A stretch of DNA of 64,000 bases from Pedobacter sp. W3I1 (GTDB taxonomy: Bacteria > Bacteroidota > Bacteroidia > Sphingobacteriales > Sphingobacteriaceae). The notes below the pieces were generated by a model. That model did not search any database and had not been told where the DNA came from. It saw only the letters and a program-made list of their open reading frames with translations. The position numbers and the translations under genes are program-made. The stretch covers positions 5,022,001-5,086,000 of the forward strand of contig NZ_JAUSXN010000001.1 of NCBI RefSeq assembly GCF_030816015.1. Direction: 5' to 3'. This document shows, in pieces, positions 24,735 through 32,929 of this stretch (positions are counted from its first letter, which is position 1; each line of letters begins with the position of its first letter).

Positions 24735-26141
24735 ATGCAACAACACCTACAAAACCCCATATTTAAAACCTTATCATTAATTGCCGATAAGCACAATACT
24801 GAAGCGTATGTCATCGGAGGTTTTGTTCGTGATTTATTTTTAGATCGCCCTTCAAAAGATATTGATGTGGTGGTTGTAGGCAGTGGAATAGCATATGCTG
24901 AAGCGGTAGGTAGAAAACTGAACACTAAGGTTGCTGTTTTTAAAAATTTTGGTACAGCAAATATAAAATATCAGGATTTAGAAGTTGAATTTGTAGGTGC
25001 CAGGAAAGAATCTTACCGATCTGATTCTCGTAAACCCATTGTTGAAGATGGTACTTTGGAAGATGACCAACTGCGCAGAGATTTTACCATTAATGCTTTA
25101 GCCATTAATTTAAACGCTGATCATTTTGGCGAACTGTTAGATCCGTTTGACGGGATTAAAGATTTAGAAAATAAGCTCATTCGTACACCACTCGACCCGG
25201 AAATTACTTTTTCTGATGATCCGTTGCGCATGATGAGGGCAATCCGCTTTGCGGCTCAGCTAAATTTCGATATTGACCCGGCTGCACTAGACGCCATTAA
25301 AACACAGAGGCAACGCATTAGCATTGTATCTAAAGAAAGAATTACCGATGAGATGAATAAAATTATTCTCTCTAAAAAACCTTCAGTAGGCTTTAAACAT
25401 CTTTTTGATACCGGCTTATTGCAACTCATTTTCCCTCAAATGGCACAGCTTTATGGTGTAGAGATTATTAAAGGAAAAGGACATAAAGATAATTTTTACC
25501 ATACGCTGGAAGTATTGGATAACATCTGCGCGGATACTGATGATTTATGGTTGCGCTGGGCTGCTATTTTACACGATATTGCCAAACCGGCTACTAAACG
25601 TTTTGAAGAAGGCCACGGCTGGACCTTTCACGGGCATGAAGATAAAGGAGCCAGGATGGTTCCGAAAATTTTTGCACAGCTCAAACTTCCTCTAAACGAA
25701 AAGATGAAGTACGTGCAAAAATTGGTACAGCTTCATTTACGTCCGATTGTACTGGCGCAGGAAACAGTTACAGATTCTGCTGTAAGGCGACTACTTTTTG
25801 ATGCCGGAGAAGAAATTGAAAGTTTGATGTTGCTTTGCAATGCCGATGTAACCACTAAAAACGAATACAAGAAAACGAAATACAGGAACAACTTTGAGCT
25901 GGTTAAACAAAAGCTTAAGGATGTTGAAGAACGCGACAAAATTAGAAACTGGCAGCCGCCAATTTCAGGAAACGATATCATGGAAACTTTTGGTCTTGAT
26001 GCGGGAAAAGAAGTTGGCCTAATCAAAAATGCCATCCGCGAAGCCATATTAGAGGGAGAGATTACAAACGACTATCAGGAAGCATTTAATTTTATGCTAA
26101 AACAGGCAAAACAAATGGGATTAAATCCTGTTAATAAATAA
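24735..26141 (+). CDS. cca: CCA tRNA nucleotidyltransferase with HD domain
   Basis: A 468-residue class II CCA-adding enzyme or poly(A) polymerase family member. The nucleotidyltransferase head has GGFVRDLFLDRPSKDID with metal-binding D42 and D44, then LRRDFTINALAINL and the template motif DPLRMMRAIRFA. An HD domain follows (H280-D281 in AILHDIAKP), as in bacterial Cca with phosphohydrolase activity. None of the five tRNA genes in this window encodes a 3' CCA, consistent with a need for this enzyme. Poly(A) polymerase is an alternative reading but less likely outside Gammaproteobacteria. Confidence 0.9.
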   Translation: MQQHLQNPIFKTLSLIADKHNTEAYVIGGFVRDLFLDRPSKDIDVVVVGSGIAYAEAVGRKLNTKVAVFKNFGTANIKYQDLEVEFVGARKESYRSDSRKPIVEDGTLEDDQLRRDFTINALAINLNADHFGELLDPFDGIKDLENKLIRTPLDPEITFSDDPLRMMRAIRFAAQLNFDIDPAALDAIKTQRQRISIVSKERITDEMNKIILSKKPSVGFKHLFDTGLLQLIFPQMAQLYGVEIIKGKGHKDNFYHTLEVLDNICADTDDLWLRWAAILHDIAKPATKRFEEGHGWTFHGHEDKGARMVPKIFAQLKLPLNEKMKYVQKLVQLHLRPIVLAQETVTDSAVRRLLFDAGEEIESLMLLCNADVTTKNEYKKTKYRNNFELVKQKLKDVEERDKIRNWQPPISGNDIMETFGLDAGKEVGLIKNAIREAILEGEITNDYQEAFNFMLKQAKQMGLNPVNK

Positions 26142-26190
26142 TTTAATTGCCAAAACACTACAATCAGGATGTCTTTTATGGTACCTGATA

Positions 26191-26220
26191 TTGTTTACTT
26201 ATAAATTAACTTTATTTTTA
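26191..26220 (+). promoter_or_regulatory. Candidate promoter of the pRiA4b ORF-3-like gene
   Basis: TTG (26191-26193), 19 bases, then TATTTTTA (26213-26220), one mismatch to TAnnTTTG. Initiation would fall just before the ATG at 26239, supporting that start over one at 26191. Confidence 0.5.
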
Positions 26221-26238
26221 CGGTTCCAAAACACTATA

Positions 26239-26886
26239 ATGGCTATTTATAAATTTAGAATTACTTTCGAAGATTTTGATGATGTTGTGAGAGAGATCGA
26301 CATTAAATCAAACCAAACATTTGAAGACCTGCATAAGGCTATTCACAGATCTACGGGTTATAATGCCGAAAAATCTTCGTCTTTTTACGTAAGCACTGAT
26401 AATTGGTTAAAAGGTGATGAAATTGCCTATTTGCCAAGTGAACGTAAAAAAGACCGCGTAGTTTTAATGGAGAATTCTAAGCTAAGTGGTTTTATTGAAG
26501 ATCCACATCAAAAGTTTTACTATATCTATAATTTCGACCGCCCTTATGATTTCCATGTTGAGCTGGTAAAAATAATTTTGGATGCTGATCCTAATATCGA
26601 ATACCCATTTTTAGCTAAAAGCACTGGCGAGGCACCAAAAATAATGGAGCAAAACGGTCCACAAAGTGTTGATCCGAGAGGCGCAGTGGCAGCTGCAAGC
26701 GAATTTGATTTCTTAAATGAAATGAACTTTGTACCGGAAGACACCGACGAATTGGAAGCCATGGGCGAAATGGGCATCAATACTGAAGAGAGAGACGAAG
26801 AGGAAGAAAGTGAAGAAGACGAATTCGGGGACGAATTCTCTGATAGCGATAACTTTGAAGATGATAGCCATAAAGATGATTATTAA
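26239..26886 (+). CDS. pRiA4b ORF-3-like (IS1096 passenger TnpR-like) domain protein with acidic tail
   Basis: 215 residues from MAIYKFRITFEDFDDVVREI. The N-terminal 130 residues fit the plasmid pRiA4b ORF-3-like fold: FEDLHKAIHRSTGY near the start and later YIYNFDRPYDFHVELVKI, the typical W/Y-x-Y-x-YDFGD-like region. From about residue 180 the chain is almost entirely acidic (EERDEEEESEEDEFGDEF), which is common in Bacteroidota homologs. The domain is found on mobile elements but also as a stable chromosomal gene; no function is proven. It lies between cca and miaA. Confidence 0.7.
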   Translation: MAIYKFRITFEDFDDVVREIDIKSNQTFEDLHKAIHRSTGYNAEKSSSFYVSTDNWLKGDEIAYLPSERKKDRVVLMENSKLSGFIEDPHQKFYYIYNFDRPYDFHVELVKIILDADPNIEYPFLAKSTGEAPKIMEQNGPQSVDPRGAVAAASEFDFLNEMNFVPEDTDELEAMGEMGINTEERDEEEESEEDEFGDEFSDSDNFEDDSHKDDY

Positions 26887-26954
26887 TTTTTTCGCTACCC
26901 GTCATGCTGAATTTAGTTCAGCATCTTAGTGCACAATTATAATTTAAATCATAT

Positions 26955-26983
26955 AAAGTCAGATGTATACATCTGACTTTTTC
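26955..26983 (+). terminator. Perfect palindrome acting as terminator
   Basis: AAAGTCAGATG and CATCTGACTTT pair fully and are followed by TTTCTTTTT. It ends the preceding gene and lies 14 bases before miaA. The word GTCAGATG recurs in the palindromes at 14126-14211. A small GTCATGCTGAA/TTCAGCAT hairpin precedes it at 26899-26927. Confidence 0.7.
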
Positions 26984-26996
26984 TTTTTAAAATGTT

Positions 26997-27932
26997 ATGC
27001 TTACTGCAGATCAAACTTTTAAAAAATCAAAAACCTTAATATCCATTGTTGGCCCTACTGCAATTGGTAAAACAGCCCTGGCTATTCAACTGGCTCAATA
27101 TTTTGGTACAGAAATTATTTCTGCAGATTCACGCCAGTTTTTTAAGGAAATGGAAATCGGAACGGCAAAACCAGATGCTACCGAGTTAGCAGCGGCTAAA
27201 CATCATTTTATTAACTCTCACTCTGTTTCACAACTGTTTAGCACAGGCGATTTTGAAATAGAAGCCTTGAAAACGCTCGATCAAATTTTTAAAGACCACA
27301 ACCTGGCCATTATGGTTGGAGGATCTGGCTTATATGTAAATGCCTTAATTAATGGCTTGGATGAAATGCCTGATATTGATTTAGCAGTACGCGAAAAGTT
27401 AAATAAACAGTTTGAAGAAGAAGGAATACTAAGCATTCAAAAACAACTGGCAACATTAGATCCTGAATATTTTGCTAAGGTAGACCAACAGAATCCGCAA
27501 AGAATGATCAGGGGTTTGGAGGTGTTTTTATCAACGGGTCAAAAACTTTCGTCAATGCTTTCGGCTACAAAAAAGGAAAGACCGTTTAATATCATCAAAA
27601 TCGGGTTAAATACCGATCGTACTCTTTTATACGAGCGAATTAACAGAAGAGTTGATCAAATGATAGCTGACGGTTTACTAGACGAAGTAAAATCACTAAT
27701 ACCATTTAAAAAATACAATGCTTTAAACACGGTAGGCTATAGTGAGCTTTTCGATTACCTGGACGGAAAATTATCTCTGGTGGATGCCATTGCTGCAATT
27801 AAACAAAATACCCGCCGCTTTGCCAAGCGTCAGTTAACCTGGTTTAGAAGAGATGAGGAATTAGCCTGGTTTGAACCCAATCAAAGTGCAGAAATTATAA
27901 ACTTTGTAGAAGACAAAATAACTTATAAATAA
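26997..27932 (+). CDS. miaA: tRNA dimethylallyltransferase
   Basis: A 311-residue enzyme that transfers a dimethylallyl group to A37 of tRNAs reading UNN codons. The P-loop GPTAIGKT is at residues 19-26; the substrate-binding SADSRQFFKEMEIGTAKP and GGSGLYVNALINGLDEMP follow, and NPQRMIRGLEVF and QNTRRFAKRQLTWFRRD mark the tRNA-binding portion. Length is typical. With tsaC and cca it forms a loose cluster of tRNA maturation genes, though separated by repeats and a terminator. Confidence 0.95.
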   Translation: MLTADQTFKKSKTLISIVGPTAIGKTALAIQLAQYFGTEIISADSRQFFKEMEIGTAKPDATELAAAKHHFINSHSVSQLFSTGDFEIEALKTLDQIFKDHNLAIMVGGSGLYVNALINGLDEMPDIDLAVREKLNKQFEEEGILSIQKQLATLDPEYFAKVDQQNPQRMIRGLEVFLSTGQKLSSMLSATKKERPFNIIKIGLNTDRTLLYERINRRVDQMIADGLLDEVKSLIPFKKYNALNTVGYSELFDYLDGKLSLVDAIAAIKQNTRRFAKRQLTWFRRDEELAWFEPNQSAEIINFVEDKITYK

Positions 27933-27956
27933 AGAGGCTTTATCATAAATATAGAT

Positions 27957-28046
27957 TGTCATCCTGAGCCTGTCGAAGGACCTGTTTAAATGCCTCGCAA
28001 AGCGTTTCGACTACTTGTCCCGATTCTTCGGGAAGCTCAACGTGAC
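27957..28046. repeat. GTCAT-type element
   Basis: It begins GTCATCCTGAGCCTGTCGAA and ends CTCAACGTGACAA, with inner CCCGATTCTTCGGG and GTTTCGACTACTTGTC arms. The CCCGA-loop-TCGGG tip is the counterpart of the IS insertion site at 31353-31363. Confidence 0.75.
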
Positions 28047-28101
28047 AAGTTCGAATGGAATCACAACTTATGATACAGCCTCTTTACCACTAAAATATTT
28101 T

Positions 28102-29403
28102 TTATTTATCCGGAAATTTCACACCTCTATATTGTGTAATATCAACTGTTGGAATAGTAGAACCATATTTAGCATTAATGGCATCAATAAATACGTTTGC
28201 AATTACGGCATTTCCGCGTGGAGTTAAATGGATACCATCTAATGAAAATGCACCACCTGTAATAAATGCAGCATTAATTCCAACACCCTGAATATTCATT
28301 CCTGTTTTAACCTGATTAAAATAAGTATAAGTATCGGCTATAGCCAAACCTTTGCTTGTGGCTAAAGATTTAATAGTACTGTTGTAGCTGTTTACATAAT
28401 CTTTTAATTTAATTACTTCATCCTTATCCAACACCCATTTATTTTCGATTGGATTTAACGGATGTAAACCATAAGGAATGCCAGAACCATTTGGTTTCCC
28501 AAATAAACCTTCTGATTGGAAAGGCAAACGGATTAAATCTTCTGCAGTTGCAGGCCTTACCGTTCCTGTTCCAGTTTGGATATAAATAGCTGCTGCCGCT
28601 GGATTAATTGCTTTAGCGGCATTTAGCAATGCTGCTATCGTAACCGTATTAAAATAAGGGATTGCAGTTACATCAGGAATAGTACCAACTATACCTTTTT
28701 GGCCACCTGCAGTTAAGGCATTTAAAAAATTAGCATACAAAGAAGAAAAAGTAACCTTATCCGTTAAAGCTGTTGTAGGATCCGTAGGTACGGTAACCGC
28801 ACCATTTAAGGCGTAACCCAATACATCATTATTTCCTAACCAGAGTGAGAAAAAAGTATGATTTCTTCCTTGAATAAACTGAAAATAGTTGGTTTTACCT
28901 ACCTGAGCATCGGTTAACAAACGTTCGAAGTAAGGGTTAGCGGCACTGAAAGTAAGCGTTGGATCGAAGGCCAAATCAACACGCATTCCAGGTATACCCA
29001 AGTTTTGAAATTCGCCACTGTATTTGTCTAAATGCTTAGCAGCATCTCTTATGGCCAGTTTATCAGTTACAGGAGTCAAAGTTGGTGTACCATTAACCAG
29101 TGCGGTTAAAGAAATATAACCTGAACCGTTTAAATGTTCTTCACTAAAAAACGGGGAGGTAAAAGCTCCACCACCAACAGTAGCCATTTTGGCTGCCATT
29201 AAATTAGGATAAGCCACTTTTTGCCCTTCTAAATATAAACCGCCATCGGCAAAACCAGAAGTTAAAGAGTTACCTACTGCAATGTATTTACTAAAATTAG
29301 CTTGTCCGGCGGTTGACCCTGCAGGAGTTTCTATTTCGGGTTTACAAGCTGCTGCAAAAAGGATGATAGCAGCAACGAAACTATTTAATATATATCTTTT
29401 CAT
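28102..29403 (-). CDS. SGNH/GDSL hydrolase-like lipoprotein
   Basis: A 433-residue outer-membrane lipoprotein (lipobox AAAC, C20). The SGNH blocks are present: YIAVGNSLTSGFADGG with nucleophile S46, WLGNNDVLGY as the asparagine block, and DGIHLTPRGNAV with the catalytic D and H. Such proteins are esterases or lipases. It is 11 bases downstream of a FadL-type channel gene, so the two form an operon and probably handle a hydrophobic ester or fatty-acid substrate together at the outer membrane. The actual substrate is inferred only from this pairing. Confidence 0.86.
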   Translation of the reverse strand: MKRYILNSFVAAIILFAAACKPEIETPAGSTAGQANFSKYIAVGNSLTSGFADGGLYLEGQKVAYPNLMAAKMATVGGGAFTSPFFSEEHLNGSGYISLTALVNGTPTLTPVTDKLAIRDAAKHLDKYSGEFQNLGIPGMRVDLAFDPTLTFSAANPYFERLLTDAQVGKTNYFQFIQGRNHTFFSLWLGNNDVLGYALNGAVTVPTDPTTALTDKVTFSSLYANFLNALTAGGQKGIVGTIPDVTAIPYFNTVTIAALLNAAKAINPAAAAIYIQTGTGTVRPATAEDLIRLPFQSEGLFGKPNGSGIPYGLHPLNPIENKWVLDKDEVIKLKDYVNSYNSTIKSLATSKGLAIADTYTYFNQVKTGMNIQGVGINAAFITGGAFSLDGIHLTPRGNAVIANVFIDAINAKYGSTIPTVDITQYRGVKFPDK

Positions 29404-29414
29404 TTAAAATTCTC

Positions 29415-30638
29415 CTACCATTTATAAGTTAATGAAATACCTGGTGCATAAACCAAAGTTTTAAAGGTACCGTCCAGGCCCGTTTCAATATTCTTTTGTT
29501 TACGCGATTTAACATCCTCAAAAAAGAACGATGCATTAACTTCGAAATGGCGGGTAGGTGTATAACCTACACCAGCACTCAAAATATAGCGGTCGGCATC
29601 GGGAGCTTCAGGCGTTACGTATCCATCCTGAACCGGAGAAAAGGCATAACCAACACCCGCCCTTAATGCTAATTTCTCTGATGCCTGGTGGTTAATACCT
29701 AATTTAAACGAAGATCCATCACGATAATTGCGCGCAGATTTTGTATCAACGAGTGCAGGTGTATTGGTCGCATAATCAAAAGATAAATCCTGATAAATAT
29801 GCCATTGTACCCAACTTGCATCAAAAGCTAAAACTGTACTTTTTGATAAGGGAATACCTACACCCAAACTTGTAGTTGCTGGTAAAGGTAATTCGGCGTT
29901 AAATGTATTTCCAGCTGGAAAAGATCCTGCTAATGACTTTGGCACTTCAAATTCTGCTGAACCGCCGTCAAGTTTCGTAATTACCTTTGATTTATGTACG
30001 AGTGCAAAAGAGATGTTGCTTAATGTTTTGATATATAAACCTGCATTCCATCCATAGCCTGTACCCGTTCCATCTAAAGTAGCATGACCAGAGCGTCCAT
30101 CAGGAAAATTTACCGGGATGGCTCTTTGAAGGTTCACATCGCCATGGTTATAAACAAAACCAGCTCCAATACCGATACGATCGGTAATTTTAATACTTAA
30201 AGTGGGTTGAAAATAGATTGCTTTTAAGTTTAATGAGGTTAAAGCATACTTACCAGACCAATTATCGCCCCAATCTACCAAACCGCCGAAAGGTGTATAC
30301 ACACCTAAGCCTAACTTCCATTTATTCGATTTTGGTCCCCAAACAGCATAAAATTCGAAAGGTGGAGCGATTTTGTTCTTCACATCTTCTGTAACATTCG
30401 AACCCGTTTGTTTAAAAGCTGATTTAAATAATAATGGGTTTACACCTGCTGAAACTGAGTTTTTCTCTAAGAAAGTTACTGCACCTGGATTGTAAAACAC
30501 AGAAGCCTCATCTAAAGCCAATGCAGAACCTGCACCAGCCATACCAATTTGTTTCTGTCCTTGTAAATTAACCTGGAAACCCTGCCCCAAAACCCAAAGT
30601 GGGGCAGAAAGTAATGCGCTCAATAAAATTTTTTTCAT
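29415..30638 (-). CDS. OmpP1/FadL/TodX family outer-membrane channel
   Basis: A 407-residue beta-barrel with an N-terminal signal peptide ending near GQG. The mature start FQVNLQGQKQIGMAGAGSALALDEASVFYNPGAV is the FadL hatch signature (shown here in part by NPGA), and the C-terminus ends in aromatic YKW, typical for barrel assembly. FadL-type proteins pass long-chain fatty acids or aromatic hydrocarbons across the outer membrane. It is first in an operon with the GDSL lipoprotein and has a well-formed promoter upstream. Confidence 0.9.
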   Translation of the reverse strand: MKKILLSALLSAPLWVLGQGFQVNLQGQKQIGMAGAGSALALDEASVFYNPGAVTFLEKNSVSAGVNPLLFKSAFKQTGSNVTEDVKNKIAPPFEFYAVWGPKSNKWKLGLGVYTPFGGLVDWGDNWSGKYALTSLNLKAIYFQPTLSIKITDRIGIGAGFVYNHGDVNLQRAIPVNFPDGRSGHATLDGTGTGYGWNAGLYIKTLSNISFALVHKSKVITKLDGGSAEFEVPKSLAGSFPAGNTFNAELPLPATTSLGVGIPLSKSTVLAFDASWVQWHIYQDLSFDYATNTPALVDTKSARNYRDGSSFKLGINHQASEKLALRAGVGYAFSPVQDGYVTPEAPDADRYILSAGVGYTPTRHFEVNASFFFEDVKSRKQKNIETGLDGTFKTLVYAPGISLTYKW

Positions 30639-30655
30639 CTATAAATGGTTATACA

Positions 30656-30696
30656 CAAATATATACTATGCTAACATAGCAAACAAATATTTGTTT
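30656..30696 (-). promoter_or_regulatory. Promoter of the fadL-GDSL operon with internal palindromes
   Basis: On the minus strand TTG (30684-30686), 20 bases, then TATATTTG (30656-30663). The spacer holds CTATGCTAACATAG (5-bp arms), and the -33 region is inside the perfect palindrome AAACAAATATTTGTTT (30681-30696); both could be operator sites for a lipid-responsive regulator, but that is only inference. Confidence 0.65.
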
Positions 30697-30714
30697 GTAA
30701 GATTTTGAATAGTC

Positions 30715-31026
30715 TTACGCTTGAGCGGTTGGCCCGCCGAAGCCCATAGGAAAAGGTGGTTCTTCTTGAGTTTTAATACGTCCGTTTACGGCTTCGAATT
30801 TCTGAATATTATCTTCCAATGCTGATAATAAACGCTTTGCGTGTTCCGGAGTTAAGATAATTCTTGATTTAACTTTTGCCTTCGGAATGCCTGGCATTAC
30901 TCGGATAAAATCCAATACAAATTCGGTATTAGAATGGGTTATGATGGCTAAGTTAGAAAAAATTCCTTCAGCGATTTCTTCTGATAACTCTATGTTTAAT
31001 TGATTCTCGTTTTGTTGTTCTTCCAT
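30715..31026 (-). CDS. DUF3467 domain protein
   Basis: A 103-residue protein fitting DUF3467: LNIELSEEIAEGIFSNLAIITHSNTEFVLDF followed by MPGIPKAKVKSRIILTPEHAKRLLSALEDNI. It is cytoplasmic with no signal. The family is widespread in Bacteroidota, often near RNA polymerase genes; here rpoC lies upstream on the same strand, with an IS element now in between. No function is known. A perfect TATTTTTG box (31034-31041) lies so close to the start that the message would be nearly leaderless. Confidence 0.88.
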   Translation of the reverse strand: MEEQQNENQLNIELSEEIAEGIFSNLAIITHSNTEFVLDFIRVMPGIPKAKVKSRIILTPEHAKRLLSALEDNIQKFEAVNGRIKTQEEPPFPMGFGGPTAQA

Positions 31027-31042
31027 AATAGCTCAAAAATAA

Positions 31043-31071
31043 AAAATTCCGCTGCTTAATAGCGGAATTTA
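31043..31071. terminator. Symmetric hairpin upstream of the DUF3467 gene
   Basis: AAATTCCGC and GCGGAATTT pair around TGCTTAATA, with A/T runs on both sides, so it can terminate in either direction. It may insulate the DUF3467 gene from upstream transcription. Confidence 0.65.
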
Positions 31072-31285
31072 AAACATAATGTTTGAAATAAAATTAATTT
31101 GGTAGTGCTTTAAAAAGTTATTTTTTAAAAAGAAATCTAATTCTGCTATAGCCAATGTTTTTTTTGCCGGCAATCGCTGTTGCTTTTACTTGGATATATT
31201 TTGCTGAAACTGCTTTTTTGAAATATGGGTTCGTGGAGTTTATTACATAAAAATCAATATAAATAACAGGAATTTTAAAGGAAGT

Positions 31286-31363
31286 GATAGCGTCGGGTAT
31301 CGTCATTTCGACCGTAGCGGAGAAATCTTTGAACATGTTAAAAGATTTCTCTCCCGAAAGTTC
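31286..31363. repeat. Left half of a GTCAT-type palindromic element split by the IS
   Basis: GTCATTTCGACCGTAGCGGA and GAGAAATCTTT are followed by AAAGATTTCTC and then CCCGAAAGTTC, where the IS begins. The right half continues at 32777. Rejoining the halves over one copy of GAAAGTTC gives the tip CCCGAAAGTTCGGG. Confidence 0.8.
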
Positions 31364-32776
31364 GCATGCGCGTCAAGTTAATGATATTGACAGAGGTTGA
31401 AAAGTATGTGATTATTATTTGAAAGAGAAAAAGCAACTTGTAGTTCTAACACATTTAACAATGTCTACAAGCCGCTTTTTCAATTCAAAAATAAAGAAAA
31501 GATTTAATATTTTTTTTGGTGGATCAACCGTTGCTACTATAGCCCGAAGTAGTGGTTTTCTCCGGCGCAGTGCAAAGAAGATTTCTCCGATAGATTTTGT
31601 TATGGGCTTTGTGTTAAGCTGTTCTCAAATGCAAAACACATTCAGTCAATGGGCTTTTCATATTAGCCAGCTTAGCGGAACTCCTGTAAGCAAACAAGCA
31701 GTATTTGATCGTTTGGGGCCATCATCGGTAGCTTTTGCCAAAGCACTTCTGGAGCATGTGTTGCTGCAAGGTATCTTCTACAGATATAGACGTCCGAGCA
31801 ATCTTTTCAGCCATTTTAAAAGGGTCATCCTACAAGACAGCACCACCTTACATCTCCCCCAGAAACTCTCAGAAGTGTTCAGAGGTAATTTCAGTAAGGG
31901 CAAACAAAAGGCAGTAGCCCGTATACAGGCCTTCATCGATATATGCAATATGCAGTTCCTGCATTTCTCGTTGGGTTCCTTTACCGATAATGACCAATCG
32001 GCCAGTCAGCAAATCCTTGAAAAGATATCAGCCGGCGAACTGCTTATCAGAGATTTGGGGTATTTTGTACTGGAGGTCTTCGAAAAGCTTACCGGCAAAG
32101 GTGCCTTCTTTCTGAGCAGGTTACGTTTTGGTCTGAATATGTACGATTGCAATGGAAAACAACTACACCTGAAAGACTTGCTGAAAAGCAGATCGAAAAG
32201 GGATATGTGGCTAATGATAGGCAAACAAAAGAATGTAAAAGTGAGAATGATCATGATTCCCCTGCCAAAGCAGCTTGCAGCACAAAGAATCAGAAAGGCC
32301 AAACAGGATAGGGACAGGCGACTGAACCACAGCCAGGACTATTACAGATGGCTGGAGTATACGGTACTGATAACCAATGTAGGTGAAGAAACCTGGACAG
32401 CTGCCCAGGCCGATCAGGCATACCGGGTACGTTGGCAGATAGAGATTGTATTCAAATCCTGGAAAAGTGGCTTCCACCTACAGCAGTTGCTGCATAATGG
32501 TTGTACCAATGAAAAACGGATCAGCACAAACGTATACCTCTTGTTGATGTTTATGTGCCTGTTTATGCAAAAGATATTCCTGCCAGTTATCCGATATGCC
32601 AAAGGCACAATTAGCTTGATCAAATGTGTACAGTTATTTGTATTGAACATGAAAGAGTTAATCGCTATAGGCAGTAAACAGTGCAGGGATGTGATAGATA
32701 AGTACTGTAAATATGAAAAAAGAAACCATAGGATTAATTTGAACCAACTATTTTCAGATTAACTTGACGCGCATGC
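31364..32776 (+). mobile_element. Complete IS4-family insertion sequence, 1413 bp
   Basis: The terminal inverted repeats GCATGCGCGTCAAGTTAA (31364-31381) and its complement (32759-32776) are perfect over 18 bp. They are flanked by an identical 8-bp target duplication GAAAGTTC (31356-31363 and 32777-32784). One intact transposase fills the element, and its stop codon overlaps the right repeat. Ends, duplication and gene are all intact, so insertion seems recent and the element may be active. Confidence 0.93.
31461..32762 (+). CDS. IS4-family DDE transposase
   Basis: 433 residues from the ATG at 31461; an in-frame TTG at 31419 would add 14 residues. The DDE triad is visible as D126 (VILQDSTTLHL), D198 (LLIRDLGYF) and E328, the last within the IS4 signature Y-x2-R-x3-E-x6-K (Y321, R324, E328, K335 in YRVRWQIEIVFKSWK). 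The N-terminal region (SPIDFVMGFVL, VSKQAVFDRL) is typical for the DUF4372-less IS4 subgroup. It cuts and reinserts the element through a RNase H-like fold. The frame is intact. Confidence 0.93.
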   Translation: MSTSRFFNSKIKKRFNIFFGGSTVATIARSSGFLRRSAKKISPIDFVMGFVLSCSQMQNTFSQWAFHISQLSGTPVSKQAVFDRLGPSSVAFAKALLEHVLLQGIFYRYRRPSNLFSHFKRVILQDSTTLHLPQKLSEVFRGNFSKGKQKAVARIQAFIDICNMQFLHFSLGSFTDNDQSASQQILEKISAGELLIRDLGYFVLEVFEKLTGKGAFFLSRLRFGLNMYDCNGKQLHLKDLLKSRSKRDMWLMIGKQKNVKVRMIMIPLPKQLAAQRIRKAKQDRDRRLNHSQDYYRWLEYTVLITNVGEETWTAAQADQAYRVRWQIEIVFKSWKSGFHLQQLLHNGCTNEKRISTNVYLLLMFMCLFMQKIFLPVIRYAKGTISLIKCVQLFVLNMKELIAIGSKQCRDVIDKYCKYEKRNHRINLNQLFSD

Positions 32777-32813
32777 GAAAGTTCGGGACTTCGCTTCAGT
32801 CGAAATGGATGAC
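32777..32813. repeat. Right half of the interrupted GTCAT-type element
   Basis: It starts with the duplicated GAAAGTTC, continues GGGACTTCGCTTCAGTCGAA and ends ATGGATGAC, which is complementary to the GTCATTTCGAC start of the left half. Confidence 0.78.
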
Positions 32814-32878
32814 CGATTTTCTAAATAGGCCAAAGTTAGGTTATAAATTTACATAAAATACGAAATCTTTGCCATACG

Positions 32879-32910
32879 AAAAAAGCCCCGACAAATTGCC
32901 GGGGCTTATA
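32879..32910 (-). terminator. Rho-independent terminator of the rplK-rpoC transcript
   Basis: On the minus strand AAGCCCCGGCAA and TTGTCGGGGCTT form a nearly perfect GC-rich stem followed by TTTTT. It lies 20 bases past the rpoC stop. Confidence 0.92.
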
Positions 32911-32929
32911 ATTACTGTTAGATTAAAAT

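Noticed and set aside
31118..31336. Minus-strand frame of 72 codons between the DUF3467 gene and the IS
   Set aside because: Its first 17 codons lie in the palindromic repeat and the rest matches no family; the hairpin at 31043-31071 is better explained as a symmetric insulator. A decayed gene end cannot be excluded.
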